Source: Kingdonia uniflora (lineage: Eukaryota; Streptophyta; Magnoliopsida; Ranunculales; Circaeasteraceae). From it: 64,000 nucleotides of DNA. Location of the stretch: positions 496,001 to 560,000 of the forward strand of contig JACGCM010002460.1 in NCBI GenBank assembly GCA_014058105.1, in the 5' to 3' direction. The notes below the pieces were generated by a model that saw nothing but the letters and a program-made list of their open reading frames with translations, was not told the origin of the DNA and did not search any database. The position numbers and the translations under genes were made by a program. Positions within the stretch are counted from its first letter, which is position 1. Every line of letters begins with the position of its first letter. Positions 35,875-48,708 of the stretch are shown one piece after another.

Positions 35875-38714
35875 TCATAAAGCGGGAAGATCTGCCAACC
35901 AAGGGAGCAGCTTTGCATGGACCAAGTCGGGCCTATCGTCATGGGGACAGTGCCCAACTCCTTTAAGAACGAAAAGGCTTATATTTGATGATTGAGAAGG
36001 AAGAGAAGAGAAGTATTTCCCGACTGGACCATCTAGAGGGGTAAATGTGTCTTGGTCGCCCCATAAAATTAGAACAGGTAGTGAAATTCTAGGCATTAAC
36101 TGCACTGGATTTGGCCCAGGAGGTCCTGTGATGATAGAAACAAAGGCATCGAGTGCCCCTTCGCCATCAGCTGGTCCCTTAATTATCTGCACTTTCAGCA
36201 CACAGTGAGAAAACTGAATAATAATATTAATAATAATAATGCGAAGTCACAAGAGTGTTGTTTTACTACCTCTACTAGATCATCGTCAACAAAATCCTTA
36301 TTTCCATATACAGATAGCAAGATGTTCTTTAGATTCTCTCTGCAAAAATTTGAAGAGTGATTGATCTATAAAATATTGTCATTCCAAAGCCCCAATGATG
36401 AATACAACCAAGGAAAGTACCTCTGCTTAACGCGTTCAAAGATTGCGGAGGCAATACCTCGTTGCTTCAATAAAAAGTCGACCAACCAAAGCAAAGGAAA
36501 CAGCAGCCTGATTCGCCAGTCATCCACAATTGCCTTATTATTCATCCCCCCTGAACAGTTTAGCAGCACAAGCCCTCGCACAAGACCACTTGTTGATTCT
36601 AGTAAAAGAAAGTAGAAATACATGTCTATATGTTCAGAGAGACCAGAGTTCTTAAGTGGAGACTGGGGGGATTCAAGTAGGAAGCAACATATTAAAATAA
36701 ATGTATGTACACACAGGAGGGTACTTTCTCATACAGTATGGTATAAACAGTATAGCCCAATTGAGTATGTCTAGCATATTTTTTCACTATAACTGACTCC
36801 ATTGATTGTAGAAATAAGAAGGGGAGGAAAATATTGATATTCCAAGATTCTAATTATTACAAACTTCACTGCTCTTTATATAGCAGGGGGGCACTAAACT
36901 AGTTATATTACTAACCAATGTGGGACTAAATGAGGAGTGTATGTGTAAACACACTATATATTTCAACATTGATACCCTTGCGAGGAATATAGGAAACTTT
37001 TCTAGATTTATGCTAGTTAGAAAAGCTGATGTAAGGTACCTGAGGCAGCAATAACACATGCAAGGCTTCCTACAGAGTTTCCAATTAACACTGCCGGCTT
37101 CTGAACAATATCTTCCAGAAAATCCAATATTAACTGTTCATAGTATACAGTTCAAGTTAGTAGAAGACATTGGAAAATATTGTGAAAATGACGTAAACGG
37201 AGAGCACAGTTAAAGAAATATATACTTGAGACCATAACTCCATGGTATAACTGAACCCTGTCGGTTTATCTGAAGCACCAAAACCAATCAGGTCAATGGC
37301 AAAAACAGTGTTACTTTGAGCTAGTACTCCAATATTCCTAAAAATGGGGAAGATAAGGTGTCATTCAGAAACTTATGAGGAACATATGTACATAACCAAT
37401 GAAAAGGCTCAAGAACTTCAGCCATTAAGAAACTGGTATAAACTAGAGAAGGAGAAAATCCAGTTGAGGAAGGCACATGTGAGAATCTGAGGATTCACGA
37501 AAAGACCAATAATTTACCCATATATATGAGAATAGACCAAATCAGTATTTAACCTTTTCGCTGAATGCATATTGACATTGCATACGGAAAAATAGTAAGT
37601 GAAATGTTAAGTGGATTAGGAAGCTTAGATAAGCAACCTTTAAGAGGAATGGCCTAGAAACTAAAATTGCAGATTGATTATCTTAGTGAACACACCATGA
37701 TGATCAAGGTACACTAAATTACCGAAATAACATGTGCAAAAATTATGAGCTAAACTACAACAGAAAATTATATAGTTTGCAGGATCATGGACCGCGTTAC
37801 ACATTGAGAAGAATTTCACAATAATTCAATATGGTTAATCACGAATTCATTTATAATAATGTCATCGAGATTGGATGTGAAGTCAATAAGGCACTAAAGA
37901 GAGACTTAGATCCTCAAACAAAGAAGGGCAAAAACATAGAAGATGAGAATGCACATTATTCTATTTCTCATTGAACAAGGATATTGAAATAAACCTTTTG
38001 TCCAAATCATGAAAATGTTTGAGGAGAAGCATAAATCATTATCATATGACACTACACAAATTATTTATTGATTGCATATGACAGAGGCAGATTCCATTTC
38101 AACAAAAAAGTGAAAGAACAAGAATCATTCAGTGAACCAAGTTTTTCTAGGACGAGAATTATGACGCCGAAATCAAACCATCTATCTTGCAATATTCCTA
38201 AATAATTTGATTGAAGGCTGAGAATTAAGACACTGATATTCCTTCCTAGGTATTTACTATTTAGACTGAAGTCGAAAAAAGATATGAGTAATATTCCAAT
38301 GGCTTGGAGTAGTGCTTATTCTTATCTGAAGTAGGACTGAGTCACTAACAAAGTAAGTGGGGATTATGGATACCTGCGCCAATGTGGGATGGAGGCACCA
38401 AAGCCATGAACCAGAAGCAGAGGAGGAGGAGGAGGAGCTTCTCCAAGTCCAAGTCCAAGTTGTGGGGTTGGTTGAAGGTGGAAGTAATTGATTTTGTATC
38501 CTTTCCAATCCCATGTCTTATAGTTCTCCTTTATCTCTCTCACTTCAAACAAGCTATTGTTGCTGCTGCTAGTGGTAGAAATACATCTTAGTATTAGTAA
38601 TCTTTTTTTGGTGAAGCATTGATGATGATGATGTAGAGGAAGAGATGAATAGTTCTTAATGAACTTGGAAGGATGAAGTAGTAGCAGTGATGAAGCATGG
38701 ATAATGCACACCAT
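35875..38714 (-). CDS. CLD1: Chloroplast alpha/beta hydrolase, chlorophyll dephytylase 1 type
   Basis: The closest family I recall is Arabidopsis CLD1 (At5g38520), which removes the phytol chain from chlorophyll during photosystem II turnover. Exons are 38714-38374, 37337-37226, 37133-37040, 36598-36421, 36339-36270 and 36186-35875. They total 1107 nt (368 aa) with consistent phases. The N-terminus is Ser/Leu/His-rich without acidic residues, like a transit peptide. The hydrolase fold follows: oxyanion motif LLLVHGFGAS near residue 100, IDLIGFGASDKP, nucleophile elbow GNSVG with Ser171, LLNCSGGMNNKA, acid Asp in WGDQDTF (309/311) and catalytic His344 in GVGHCPHDD. I chose the second ATG of the frame because the upstream one lies beyond a poly-T tract coding for a Lys run. 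The substrate is inferred from the family only. Confidence 0.8.
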
Positions 38715-40678
38715 TTCCCTTTTTTTTTTTTTTTTTATTTCCCTATCCTCACCATTTCTTCTCAAATATTAACATACATTACATACCCTTTTATTTGGGA
38801 CCCCAAGTGCCAACACAAGTTGGGGTCATCACTTTTACAAGTTGAAGGAGTAGAAAGTTAAAAAGATTTGATATTTCTCTCCCTATAGCTACAAGCTTCA
38901 ATCTGGAGAAGGCATGGGCTCTTCATGATGGCACCAAACCAGTGGGATCCTTCCACCAAAATATTTTCAGTCTCAGGTCTGCGAATGCTGCGATTATCGG
39001 AGAGAGTTTCATGGGGTTCACCAAGATTCCAGAGATAGAGGTTTTGGTAGAACCTCTTTGAAGATATGGTTAAATACATCCTCCTCTGCAACTGCCAGTG
39101 AGTATTTATTTCTCTTCATTTTACTCACTTGCCATCAATATCCTAAAATTATGAGTATGACACAAACTCACTATTTGGGGGTAAAAGTGCATATGAAAGC
39201 ATATCTCTTCAAGCTAAGGAGATCAGATTAGTCGATAATGAATTGTTACTTTCTACTGTTAATATTTATTAATCAAATATTTGATTTATATTGATAGATG
39301 GAAAAAACTGCAACAAGGGGCAGTTTTTTTTCTTATAGATCAGTTGTATTTCCTCAGCTTCGCCAGAATCTTTGTTTACCTGTCACCTGTCAGGAGATCC
39401 CCATTTAACCCCGGCCAGGTACCTTTGATGCACTGGGTGCGACATGGGTGTTGCTCACCTTTTTCCTTCCTTGTTCTACATCTAGTTCCATCTTTTAATT
39501 TATCAAGGATTGCTGTCCTTTTGGTCGAAGGATTGAGCCTATTTTGGTGCGAGTTTATGGTTAAGAGTGAAAAAGGTTGGAAAAGCACAGCATCACTGTC
39601 TACAATGATAGCGTGGAGTACAGATTTTGTTGGGAACTTCATATTGATGTATTTTCGTCTGTAGATTTTGTTTACTCTTCTTAGCAAACATGTACTTATC
39701 TTACTATGTACTCACCTGGAATGGTTGTGGCTGTTTCTTATGAAAGTTGTATTTCTTCTGCCTCTATTTTCTTTTGCATTTTCCCTGTTTCCCTTTGTGC
39801 GTTGAGTTCAATGCCTTGCTTCCATCAAGGTCAATAATCTCTGAAAACTATCTGAATATTGTTTACCCAATCTTTATCTATATCCCTGTACATACGCTGT
39901 CTAAATGAGAGACTTGGGATGAGGCATTGTTGATGTAGCGATACACACTAATCAGAAATTTCAATCAGTTGGGCAAACTAAATTTTTATCTATTTTCTGC
40001 ATTTGCAGTTAGCACACCTGAGAGTAACTTCCTTTACTGTTTTTCCATTTTTACATATTACTCTTCCGAAACCTGAGGTTACTCCAGTTTTGGCATTCTC
40101 CTATTTATTTTACAGTTGCAAATCGTTGGAGATGTTAATATATTCAGAAAACTGAGTCGAGGACAATTTATATTTAAAACTTACTACACAATTTCATGAA
40201 CGAAAGAAGTAGTAGCCTTTCATAACGAGGTCGACTCTTAATGCAACTGGCTATCAACTACAGTCAGATGACATAAAATTTGTTAAGCATATGTTTTATC
40301 ATATTTCAAAATTCCTAGTATCTCAACACAAGGATTCAAATAATCTGTCACGACTGCATTGATAGGAATAAGAATAGCCAAAAAAGATTCTGTGATCAAT
40401 TCTAGGATATCTCAATGACCAATTTGTATATTTGTAACAGAAAAATATCCACTCTCCTCTAGAGCACAATGCAGTTATGATTGTACATTATATTCCTAGA
40501 GGACTAGTTGCTGATTTACTTACTATCTGTACAACGCGAACCAATCCCCCACTCTGCTATGAGCTATGATCAAACATAAGAAAGAAAAACGGAACATGAT
40601 CCTCAGACGGGCAAATCCATGAAAAACTTGTTACTTGTCGAGCATATAAATAGATCCTCCTCGGTACTTCTGTTACCT
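38715..40678. other. Intergenic region between hydrolase and CHIP genes
   Basis: A poly-T tract at 38720-38738 lies next to the hydrolase start. The remainder has open frames of up to 127 codons (39281-39664, plus) without recognisable content or splice context. I find no supported gene, RNA or element here. Confidence 0.4.
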
Positions 40679-43612
40679 TCAACCTAATTTGTAAGCCCAA
40701 CCATTGTCTTTCAGAAATGCTTGGACTGCTTCCTTAATAGCAAAGTTTGGAACAAGCTGATGTTCAGATAGTGGTGTACGGGTGATGGGATCCCACTTCC
40801 CAACCTAATTTAAAGTTTGATTGGTGATGATAAATAATAAATAGCAGAAAAACATGGAAATATTCTTCTAAAGGGCAAAAGAGAACTTGAAATACCTTCT
40901 CAAGATGTTCAAGGAGTACCGCTCTCTCGTATGTTGCCCCACTTGGTATTATGACAGGATCACGGAGGATGTCAAGTGTGATTCCACAGCATAGGTGGTC
41001 CGGGACCTGCACCTTTCATTTAGTCCAACTCCAAGGGAAAAAAAGGGTAAGAGTTAAGACTGACCTCGGTTGGCATGTCAGCTTCTGCAGCTTTGTTTAG
41101 TACCTCTTTCAGATATTCTAACTGTTCTAAATGCACTTTCTCGGTCTCGTCTACGAAACCTTCCGCTTCAGAAGCATCCCTCAAGTATTTTTCTTTTAGA
41201 GCTTTCTCGCAGACATCTCTGTTCCAAATTAAACACATTTAATTGTGAGATCAACGATGAACTGACACGCAACCATGCCTAAAGGAAAAAAAAATTATAG
41301 TTAATAAATGACGTTCTTGCAAGATCATTGAGGATTCTTAATCACAAATTCCACATACTTCAAACTTTGCAGTCTACAAGTTCTGTTGGTAGCTCCATGT
41401 TCCCACTGAGCATATTTTGCTTTAGCGATCTCTTGCCAAATCACTTCGACCATGTAGCCTTTTGCAATTCTCCCAAGCTCCAATGCCTAAAAATATAGCA
41501 TACATGACCCCTGAATCAATTACCTTTAAAATGAAAACCCTTACACCCAACAAAATAATATAGATAGTTTGTTACACTGAAACCATGGATTAGACATCCA
41601 TATCTGATGATACATCAATGGTGGATGAGACCAATATACAGGTATCAACAGCAATATTTAAGCAGTTCCAGATATCGTCTGATATATTGCATTATTGATG
41701 TATGGACCAACAAATCTGCCACAAGTGCGATATATCGACACATGAAGTATCGAGATATGTTTACAAAAAATATCCAACGGATAATCATCAGTACATCACG
41801 TTGAGGGCCGATAATTAATAAATCAGACCAATATACCGACATATTATTATCATGATGTCACATACAATGTAGAATAACAAGAATTGCAGTTCCTCCAGTC
41901 TTTACAACTAATTTGATGGTTTATGTCACATTTGGGGCAATTTAAGCATAGCGCATATGGGATCATCTATGTAAGCCAACAGGCGTTGTGGTGAAGGTGG
42001 GGTTATCAGATACTCTTTTGGTTATCTAGTTTGTGGATTTTCTGTTGCTCTTTGTATGGAGTATCTTGTTTCCTTTGATTATATGGATTATTTCATGGCC
42101 GAACACAATGGCCGAACTGTATGTATGGATTGCATTTCAGGTTGGAAGATATGCAAGCAGTTTATCATGTTTCCTTTGATTGTTGAAGTTAAATTAGTAG
42201 AAGAAAATATAAAAGCTTTACAGGTTATTGAAAAGATAATTACAATCACCCTAAAGAGGGATTTAAATAGAGAAAACTCCTAGAGTCTTATTAGGAAACT
42301 AACTCCTACTAGGTACAGTAAAACCTTCATATATTAATGCCGCGTGGACCATCTTTGTGTTATTAATATAAAAGTAGTTATTATAATAATAAAAATCATT
42401 GCCTAAATGTGTTATGGTAAGGGATAAATGATTAATAGAGGAAAATAGACATAAAAGAGAGTGAACATTTTGGGAAAGATGTCACACGAGGTAGGGAAGT
42501 TATTGAAATTCTTCCCTAAAAATAAAAATATAGGAGGAAAATTCTAAGAGCACCTCCAACAACATGGTATGCTGCTAAAGTTTTCTCATACTCTTACAAA
42601 AAACCCATCCAACAGAAGTATAGGGTTCAGCATACTCACCCTCCAAAGTATGCGAAACCTGAACTTGGCAAGAAGTATCCGCATACCGCCTAGGCACTGA
42701 ACCGATCAGCGCCCAACAACTTTCAAATACAGCTGACATCTCTCTCTCCTATCACAACTTCTCTCTCTAATATACCACTACCTAGTCGCTGAACCGTTGA
42801 GCGCCCAACAAAACCTTTTAATACACGTGGCATGTCTCTCTCCCCCATCACAACTTCTCTCTTAAAACCGTAATTCTCCATTAGACGAAAACAGCATGCG
42901 ATTCTGGAATACCGGTATGGTTAACCGGAATCACATACTCTTCTGTTGGAGGTACTCCAACTATTATAAGAGTATAAGGGATTTCTCTCCTCCTTTATTA
43001 ATTTATAAAACTATTAGGACTGAAGTTTTGTACAGTATAGTGAAATGTAAAGAATAGAAGAAGGTAACCTTTTCGAGTTCCTTGATTCCTAGGGAATGTT
43101 GTTGTCTTTGAAGCAAAGCAAGTCCGAGCAGATAGTGAGCCTATAAGAGAGAAGAATGATTCAGCTCTTAGAAATACAATTAGGATGAAAGCAGCATAAA
43201 TAAATAAATACCTTGAGAGTATTGGAATCGAGTTGAAGAGCTTTAGTACAATCGTTCTCCACTTTGGTGTAATCACTGAAAGACAGATATATTAATATAA
43301 CAGTAAAGAGAGAGAGAGAGAGAGAGAAAGATGATGTTTACTTACTTGCGCTTGAGATGGCAAAGAGCGCGATTAGTCCAATAGATAGGCACATTAGGGC
43401 ACAGAGTGATCGCCTATATCCATAGATATAGATATAGATATTATGAATTAGACGATGAATTCATAGATGATTACAGAGATAAATGAATGATATACCTCAG
43501 TGTAAGCATCAATTGCAGCTCCGAATCGTTCTTTGGTAAAGCAAAGATTACCGGTTTGCTTCAGAATCTCAGCTTGACGCTTCGTTGCTGCTGCACTACC
43601 TCGATAAGACAT
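40679..43612 (-). CDS. CHIP: CHIP-type co-chaperone and U-box E3 ubiquitin ligase
   Basis: CHIP binds Hsp70/Hsp90 tails through TPR repeats and ubiquitinates bound clients through a U-box. Exons are 43612-43496, 43413-43346, 43275-43212, 43140-43069, 41486-41359, 41218-41065, 41006-40896 and 40804-40679. They sum to 840 nt (279 aa), close to the 278 aa I recall for Arabidopsis CHIP, with all phases matching. Residues 5-110 form three TPRs: AEILKQTGNLCFTKERFGAAI, LCPNVPIYWTNRALCHLK, then ALQLDSNTLKAHYLLGLALL. A charged helical linker follows (EKALKEKYLRDASEAEGF). The U-box begins at VPDHLCCGITLDILRDPVI (about residue 202) with SGATYERAVLLEHL and KWDPITRTPL, ending in KEAVQAFLKDNGWAY. Intron 4 is 1.6 kb and contains a MITE. 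No damage was seen. Confidence 0.92.
42548..42957. mobile_element. MITE in CHIP intron 4
   Basis: Imperfect terminal inverted repeats gagcacctccaacaacatg (left) and, reading inward on the other strand, gagtacctccaacagaag (right) bound about 410 bp. This type of 'gagcatctccaac' terminus is frequent in plant MITEs. Target-site duplication is not clear. It shares internal motifs (tatggggtgagtatgctgaac-like, inverted) with the element at 1190-1600. Confidence 0.6.
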
Positions 43613-43781
43613 CGCTACTCTCTATCGCTCTTCCTCTCTCCGTTGAGAAACTTTTCTTTTCTTTTCTTTTCTTTTTAGGAACTAGGAAGGAAGGGAAGAC
43701 CAACGAAAACGAACAAGAAGAAAACACAAGAGACACCATCTCCAGCATTGCTTTGGCCTTTGAGTATCGGTCTGGCTCTTA
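43613..43781. promoter_or_regulatory. CHIP 5' flank with pyrimidine tract
   Basis: Sequence directly upstream of the CHIP start includes a (cttt)n-rich tract at about 43650-43675, a common feature of plant 5' untranslated regions. No precise promoter element can be assigned. Confidence 0.3.
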
Positions 43782-45143
43782 AGGTGGCGTTTGTTTTTTT
43801 AAATCAGATTAACTCAAATTTGGTCCAATCTTTCATATTTGTATGTACTTCTGCTAGTAATGACGATACCACTAGTTCATATGAGATAGATAATGCATTA
43901 TTTTTTAAGGGTTTGAAGTTGTTGGGAGGAAAAGATGAGTATAACTACAGGATAATCTTTTTGGGGCTTGAGCTAGAGCAGCGTGTAATGGACTTATTTC
44001 TAATACTCGACCTAAAGCCAATATTCGAGCTCTAGCTCGACTGAATACAAAGCCAGTTCGGAAACTCAAGCTCAGGTCTCAACATCCGACCTCATCAGCA
44101 GTTGGTTATTGGTTCAACCAATCCAACTATACAGTCTACTTATTCAGAGATCAGAGCTACTTCTTAACCAATACCACTCGCCCCTGATGCTTCTCGTGCT
44201 ATTGACTGAGACGGGGCATATGTAACGGACTTATTTTTAATACTCGACCTAAAGCCAATATTCGAGCTCTAGCTCGACTGAATACAAAGCCAGTTCGGAA
44301 ACTCAAGCTCAGGTCTCAGCGTCTGACCTCATCAACAAACACGTGACACATTCAAGACACATTATGGAGCAGTTACAAGAGTTACTCGACCTACATGAAG
44401 ACTCATCAATATTGTAACGTTTGTAACCTCCCTCATTAAAGCTCATAACAGTCGTATTATGAGACCTATATAAATGAGTAGAGGAACACACAAAAAGGGA
44501 ATCAGATCTGATGATCTCTCAGAACCACACACACATCTATCTCTCTCTATGTAATAGATTAGCACTCTATAAACAACTCCCTCTTTCAAAATCCTCAGGA
44601 AGAGGTTGTGGTTTGTCACCTATTTAAAGGTTTTCCACGCTAAACTCTGTGTTTATAGCTGGTAGTCTATCTACATTTTCTATATTTCACTGGTGTAAGA
44701 CGTGTTTTCGACCTCCTAGAAAACAGGTCATTACACAGCGTCTTGTTGATTAAAACTTATTTGTTTGCTTATTTGTAATAATTCTTAAGACTCTGATATT
44801 TGCTTAATTGTATTAACTTTAAACCAATGTTCATCTTTATTTGATTTTGATTTTAGGAACCACAAAGTTTTTTTTTCCTATGTATTTGTGCTTACTACGT
44901 ATATGTGGTGTTGACGTTGGTGATAAAGGGGTGGTATTGGTGACAAATAGGTAGGGGTGTTTGTGTGTTTAATTATTACTTGAGAGGGGTATTTTAGTAT
45001 TTGCCTATTTTAGTCAGATCTAACTAACAAAAAAAAACAAACACTCCAAGACATCCACTCAGATAGTGAACACCTCTAAGTGGGCTCAGAGCAAGTCAAA
45101 CTCAGACTGAGATCAACTCAGAGGCAAAAAACAAACGGCCCTA
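43782..45143. mobile_element. Candidate PIF/Harbinger-like MITE carrying a nested solo LTR
   Basis: The left end aggtggcgtttgtttttt and the inverted right end tagggccgtttgttttttg resemble each other. Both are flanked by TTA (43779-43781 and 45144-45146), the usual target of Harbinger/Tourist elements. Without the inserted LTR the element would be about 605 bp. The ends match imperfectly and no transposase is present, so this is tentative. Confidence 0.45.
43979..44740 (+). mobile_element. Solo LTR with CAGCG target-site duplication
   Basis: The LTR proper is 43984-44735 (752 bp). It begins tgtaatggac and ends gtcattaca, giving inverted TGTAATG/CATTACA edges, and CAGCG flanks both sides. About 116 bp from its start (43984 on) recur at 44221 on (acggacttatttttaatact), so it has an internal duplication. 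A TATA-like gacctatataaatgag lies at about 44463-44478. No internal retrotransposon domain adjoins it. A weaker relative may lie at 61960-62250. Confidence 0.8.
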
Positions 45144-45511
45144 TTAGTCATTCTGCTTTCAAATAATATTATGCCCCCAAATCAAAATATTATGGCCCTT
45201 TATTACAAACAAACATAACATCCTTTATTTATTTATAAATACCAAAACCTGCCTTATCTCCATATAATTCTTCATTACAATTTATGTCCATCCCATGATT
45301 ATGCATACATTCTTACTACTTCAAAACAAAAGTGAGCAACCTTTATTATTTTTATACAAAGAGCAACTCAAACACCTTCCTTGCTTGCCCATCTGTCACT
45401 CAATTATATCATCGTCATCTTCAACTCTGGAAGAAGCAAAAATAAATTATCATTCCCAAATAATAACCACTCATATCATGGAAACCTAATATCTAAAGGA
45501 AAACTGCATAC
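45144..45511. other. Spacer, probable GSTZ 3' end
   Basis: AT-rich spacer downstream of the minus-strand GST gene, holding its 3' untranslated region. Nothing else was recognised. Confidence 0.4.
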
Positions 45512-48500
45512 TTATGGCTGCACATAATCTGGCTGTCTTTCCGGAAGAGCAGCCTGGTACGCTGGTACCTCATTGTACGCCTCTCCCAGCCTTGCTAGTA
45601 AAGGAAACTGAGTCTGAAACAATCAAGCATTCAAATTATTAGACAATACCAGGATTTTCTTCAAGTCAAAATCAAGTGTGTTGGATATAATCAAAACAGT
45701 TTCGTAAAAACAAACATGAGAAAGGAAATTCATGCCAAATTAAAAACCTAAAATGCTCTCATGATACTAGGTTACACTCAATCAAAAACAGTCCGCCAAC
45801 TTCACGTTTACTTAAAACACCTAAAAGAATCAACTTATAATTGTTGTCTTTCCCAAACATGATGGCTTTCAGAGAGCATGTTATTGGAGTGTTATCTATG
45901 AACTGTTATACACTACAACCAATAATGCAGAACACACTTCTATCATTCAATCTCTGATTAAAGCTCACAGACTGGGACATAAAAGAGTCTGGGTTGTCTC
46001 AGACTCTGCAGCAGCTACCATAGCCTTCACTACGGATCAAGTACCCTGGAGATATATTCCTATATGGAGATACTTGCAGAATCAGTTTGACCCTTTGAGG
46101 TTCACTCATGTTTGGAGGGAGCGGGAGCAGCACAACTTTGGTGCAGACCAAGAAGCTAAACATGGAAGTTCTATGGAAGCAGGTGAGTTCCAATGGTATG
46201 TATTAGTGATAAACCTCATAATATTAGTGATAAACCTCAGACAACATAAACTGTGTTCATCTCTAGGTATATTTATCTCATACTATGTAATCCCATGATA
46301 TAAAGGAAGTTACACTTATCAAAATACCTATGTACTTATCTTCCTAATGGCTATTTAAAGCCTTGTAAAGTCTAATAAAATATCAATTGAGATTCACCCT
46401 TTCAGTATGATGGGAAGCCTGACTTCATCACTAGAATTGAGATTCCTTTTGCAGAGTACTTGGTTTCAAATGTAAAGTCTGGAGCTGCAAATGATTTGTG
46501 GGGTTAGTGGGGTGCCAACCTAGTTGGGATGTCCTAGCTGCATATGCTTATGGCTATAGTGATTTCTTGTATAGCAGGCCATGATGTAAAACCCTAGGCT
46601 TCATGTACTTCTTTTTTCTTTTCTTTTTTCCTTATTATCAATAAATCAAAAAATGCTCACTTAGCAACAAAAAAATAAAATCGCAAACAAAGTCCCCCCA
46701 CCCCACCCCAGACTGATAATACCTCTGCATCCTAGTAATTGGTAGTTGTCCATACTTAACAAACAGGTATACATTAGAATCTTAGGAGTAAAAAAAAAAA
46801 AAGAATCAGAATAAAAACTATAAATAAGTTGTTGTTTTTAAGCTGAAACTGAAATTAAGTAAAGACTATGGATGCTAGCATTGAGCACAAGGCACACTAC
46901 CATGTCAACACTGAACCTTGTGATTGCTCCATGAATCTGAGGTGCCAGGAACACATCAGCCTGCAATAAATATCACATCCTTGAATCAAATATCAATCAG
47001 TTTTCGATGGATGATCGACAGTACTGTTAATGACACCTTTGCACAAACCAACCAATCTCAAGATTCATAAATTAATTTAAGCAAAGCATAAAAATGCAAC
47101 AATCTATAACCGTGGCGTTTCATGATGATCATATGGAATATGTCTATATAAGTAATAACTTTTTCATCTATATCAACCATTTAAAATGGTTGCAAGAGTT
47201 TCATGTTTTTTACTAGAAAGAAATGCCACATAATGTCTGAAATGAAAACCTAAACGGTGAAAAGCAATGGATTAAAAAACTAAAAAAGTTGGCATTAAAT
47301 AGAAAAAAAAAAAAAAAGCAAACCAGGGATAGTTGATCTCCTGTAGCATATTTCCCAGCATAGCCTTGTAGCAGCTTCTCGAGTGCTGAAACATGTACAT
47401 TAGTGAATTACTTAAGGAGGCTATGTAAGTGTTGACACAGATACAAATGTCGGTGGCCGAGAAAATAAAAAAAATGCCCTGAGTATATCAAATATACATG
47501 AGTTCGCGTGTCCAAGTGTCAGCATTTGTCCACATCACACAGAAGGGAGGACTATTTATATTTTACTTTTCTGAATGACGGTTGATTTAAATAGAAAGAT
47601 TCTACACAGGAAAAATTCATGAGTACAGAAGTTGGAGACTTCACTTGACTAACAAACCTATTTGGGTAGAGGCCACAACACCTCCATGTAATAGGGGAGT
47701 TTGTTTTCACATTCTATAGTTTCACTTGTACATACGGGTAGGAATATATAGACACCTGTCATTCAATACTTGCACACATTTTATTTTTGTTGCACGTTTA
47801 GGGTCAAGTAGTCTCCCACTCTCTATTTGGTGGCTTTGATTACACATCCAAAATACAAACTACAAACTAGAGTTGATATACTAATATAGCAGCAAGTTCC
47901 CTCTTCACGACTCGAACAAATTAATACTAGACATTAAGTGGCACTAGAAGCTTACCAGTGAATCCTTTACCAATATGACGTTGAACCCAAGCAATTTTTT
48001 CATCAGAACTCACTTTTTCATCTATATACTTCTGAAACGGAAATTCAACAAAGAGTGAGAACCATACTTGATACTTGCCACAGAACAGTATATCATGAAT
48101 ACATCTAAATATAAAAACTTACTATAACAGCAATGTTCTGAAGTGGTTGTATGCTAGAGCAAACAATGTTTGCAGCCTACAAATAGATGAGAATAGTGAA
48201 AATCGTTACTAGAAAACATAACTATAAAGAAATGCAAGACATAATAACCTGGATATTGATAGCTTTTTTGTGAAGATCAGTGGGCAAAAGTGGATGCTGA
48301 GGATATTTATCTTCCAAGTACTGCAAAATGCAAATGAAAATCTAAGCGAAACTAAAAAAAGTGTAAATAAATAAAAGACATGTCGAAAATATGCACTAAC
48401 TAACAAGTATAATGGCAAGAGAGTCTGCAATTAGTATATCGCCATCCATCAGCGCGGGTACATATCCAATAGGGTTCAGCGCTAAGAATTCTACAAGAAA

Positions 48501-48708
48501 AAAATAATAATGAATCAGGTGGAGTTGTATGTATGTATGTATGTATGTTAAATAATCAATAATTACCTGGAGTGAATTGTTCTCCTTTTAAGAGGTTGAC
48601 GGGGTTGTACTCATAATCCAAACTTTTTAGGTTGAGGGCAATACGAACTCGGAAAGCGCATGATGATCTCCAGTAAGAGTAAAGCTTAAGCTTCTTTTCT
48701 TCAGCCAT
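45512..48708 (-). CDS. GSTZ1: Zeta-class glutathione S-transferase / maleylacetoacetate isomerase
   Basis: Zeta GSTs isomerise maleylacetoacetate to fumarylacetoacetate in tyrosine breakdown, using glutathione as cofactor. Exons are 48708-48567, 48490-48405, 48320-48249, 48176-48123, 48031-47956, 47385-47324, 46960-46901 and 45613-45512. The sum is 654 nt (217 aa), near the usual 220, with all phases matching. The N-terminal thioredoxin-like domain starts [20 protein letters not shown], where S15, S16 and C17 form the class-defining active-site motif. [10 protein letters not shown] and the glutathione-contacting DSLAIILYL follow. The C-terminal helical domain carries [26 protein letters not shown] and ends [12 protein letters not shown]. 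The last intron (1.29 kb) holds a LINE remnant on the opposite strand. The gene appears intact. Confidence 0.92.
45895..46685 (+). mobile_element. LINE 3' remnant (RNase H-like end) in GSTZ intron 7
   Basis: The frame from about 45920 shows an RNase H-like pattern of plant LINEs: [37 protein letters not shown], then [13 protein letters not shown]. After a gap of about 220 bp it resumes with [18 protein letters not shown], and the tail runs to an A-rich end near 46680. The orientation is opposite to the host gene, so it is removed with the intron. The gap starts with a splice-donor-like ggtatgt and ends with a pyrimidine-rich ttcag. Confidence 0.75.

Noticed and set aside
39281..39687. Overlapping 127- and 103-codon frames on opposite strands
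   Set aside because: No recognisable motif on either strand and no splice context; probably chance.
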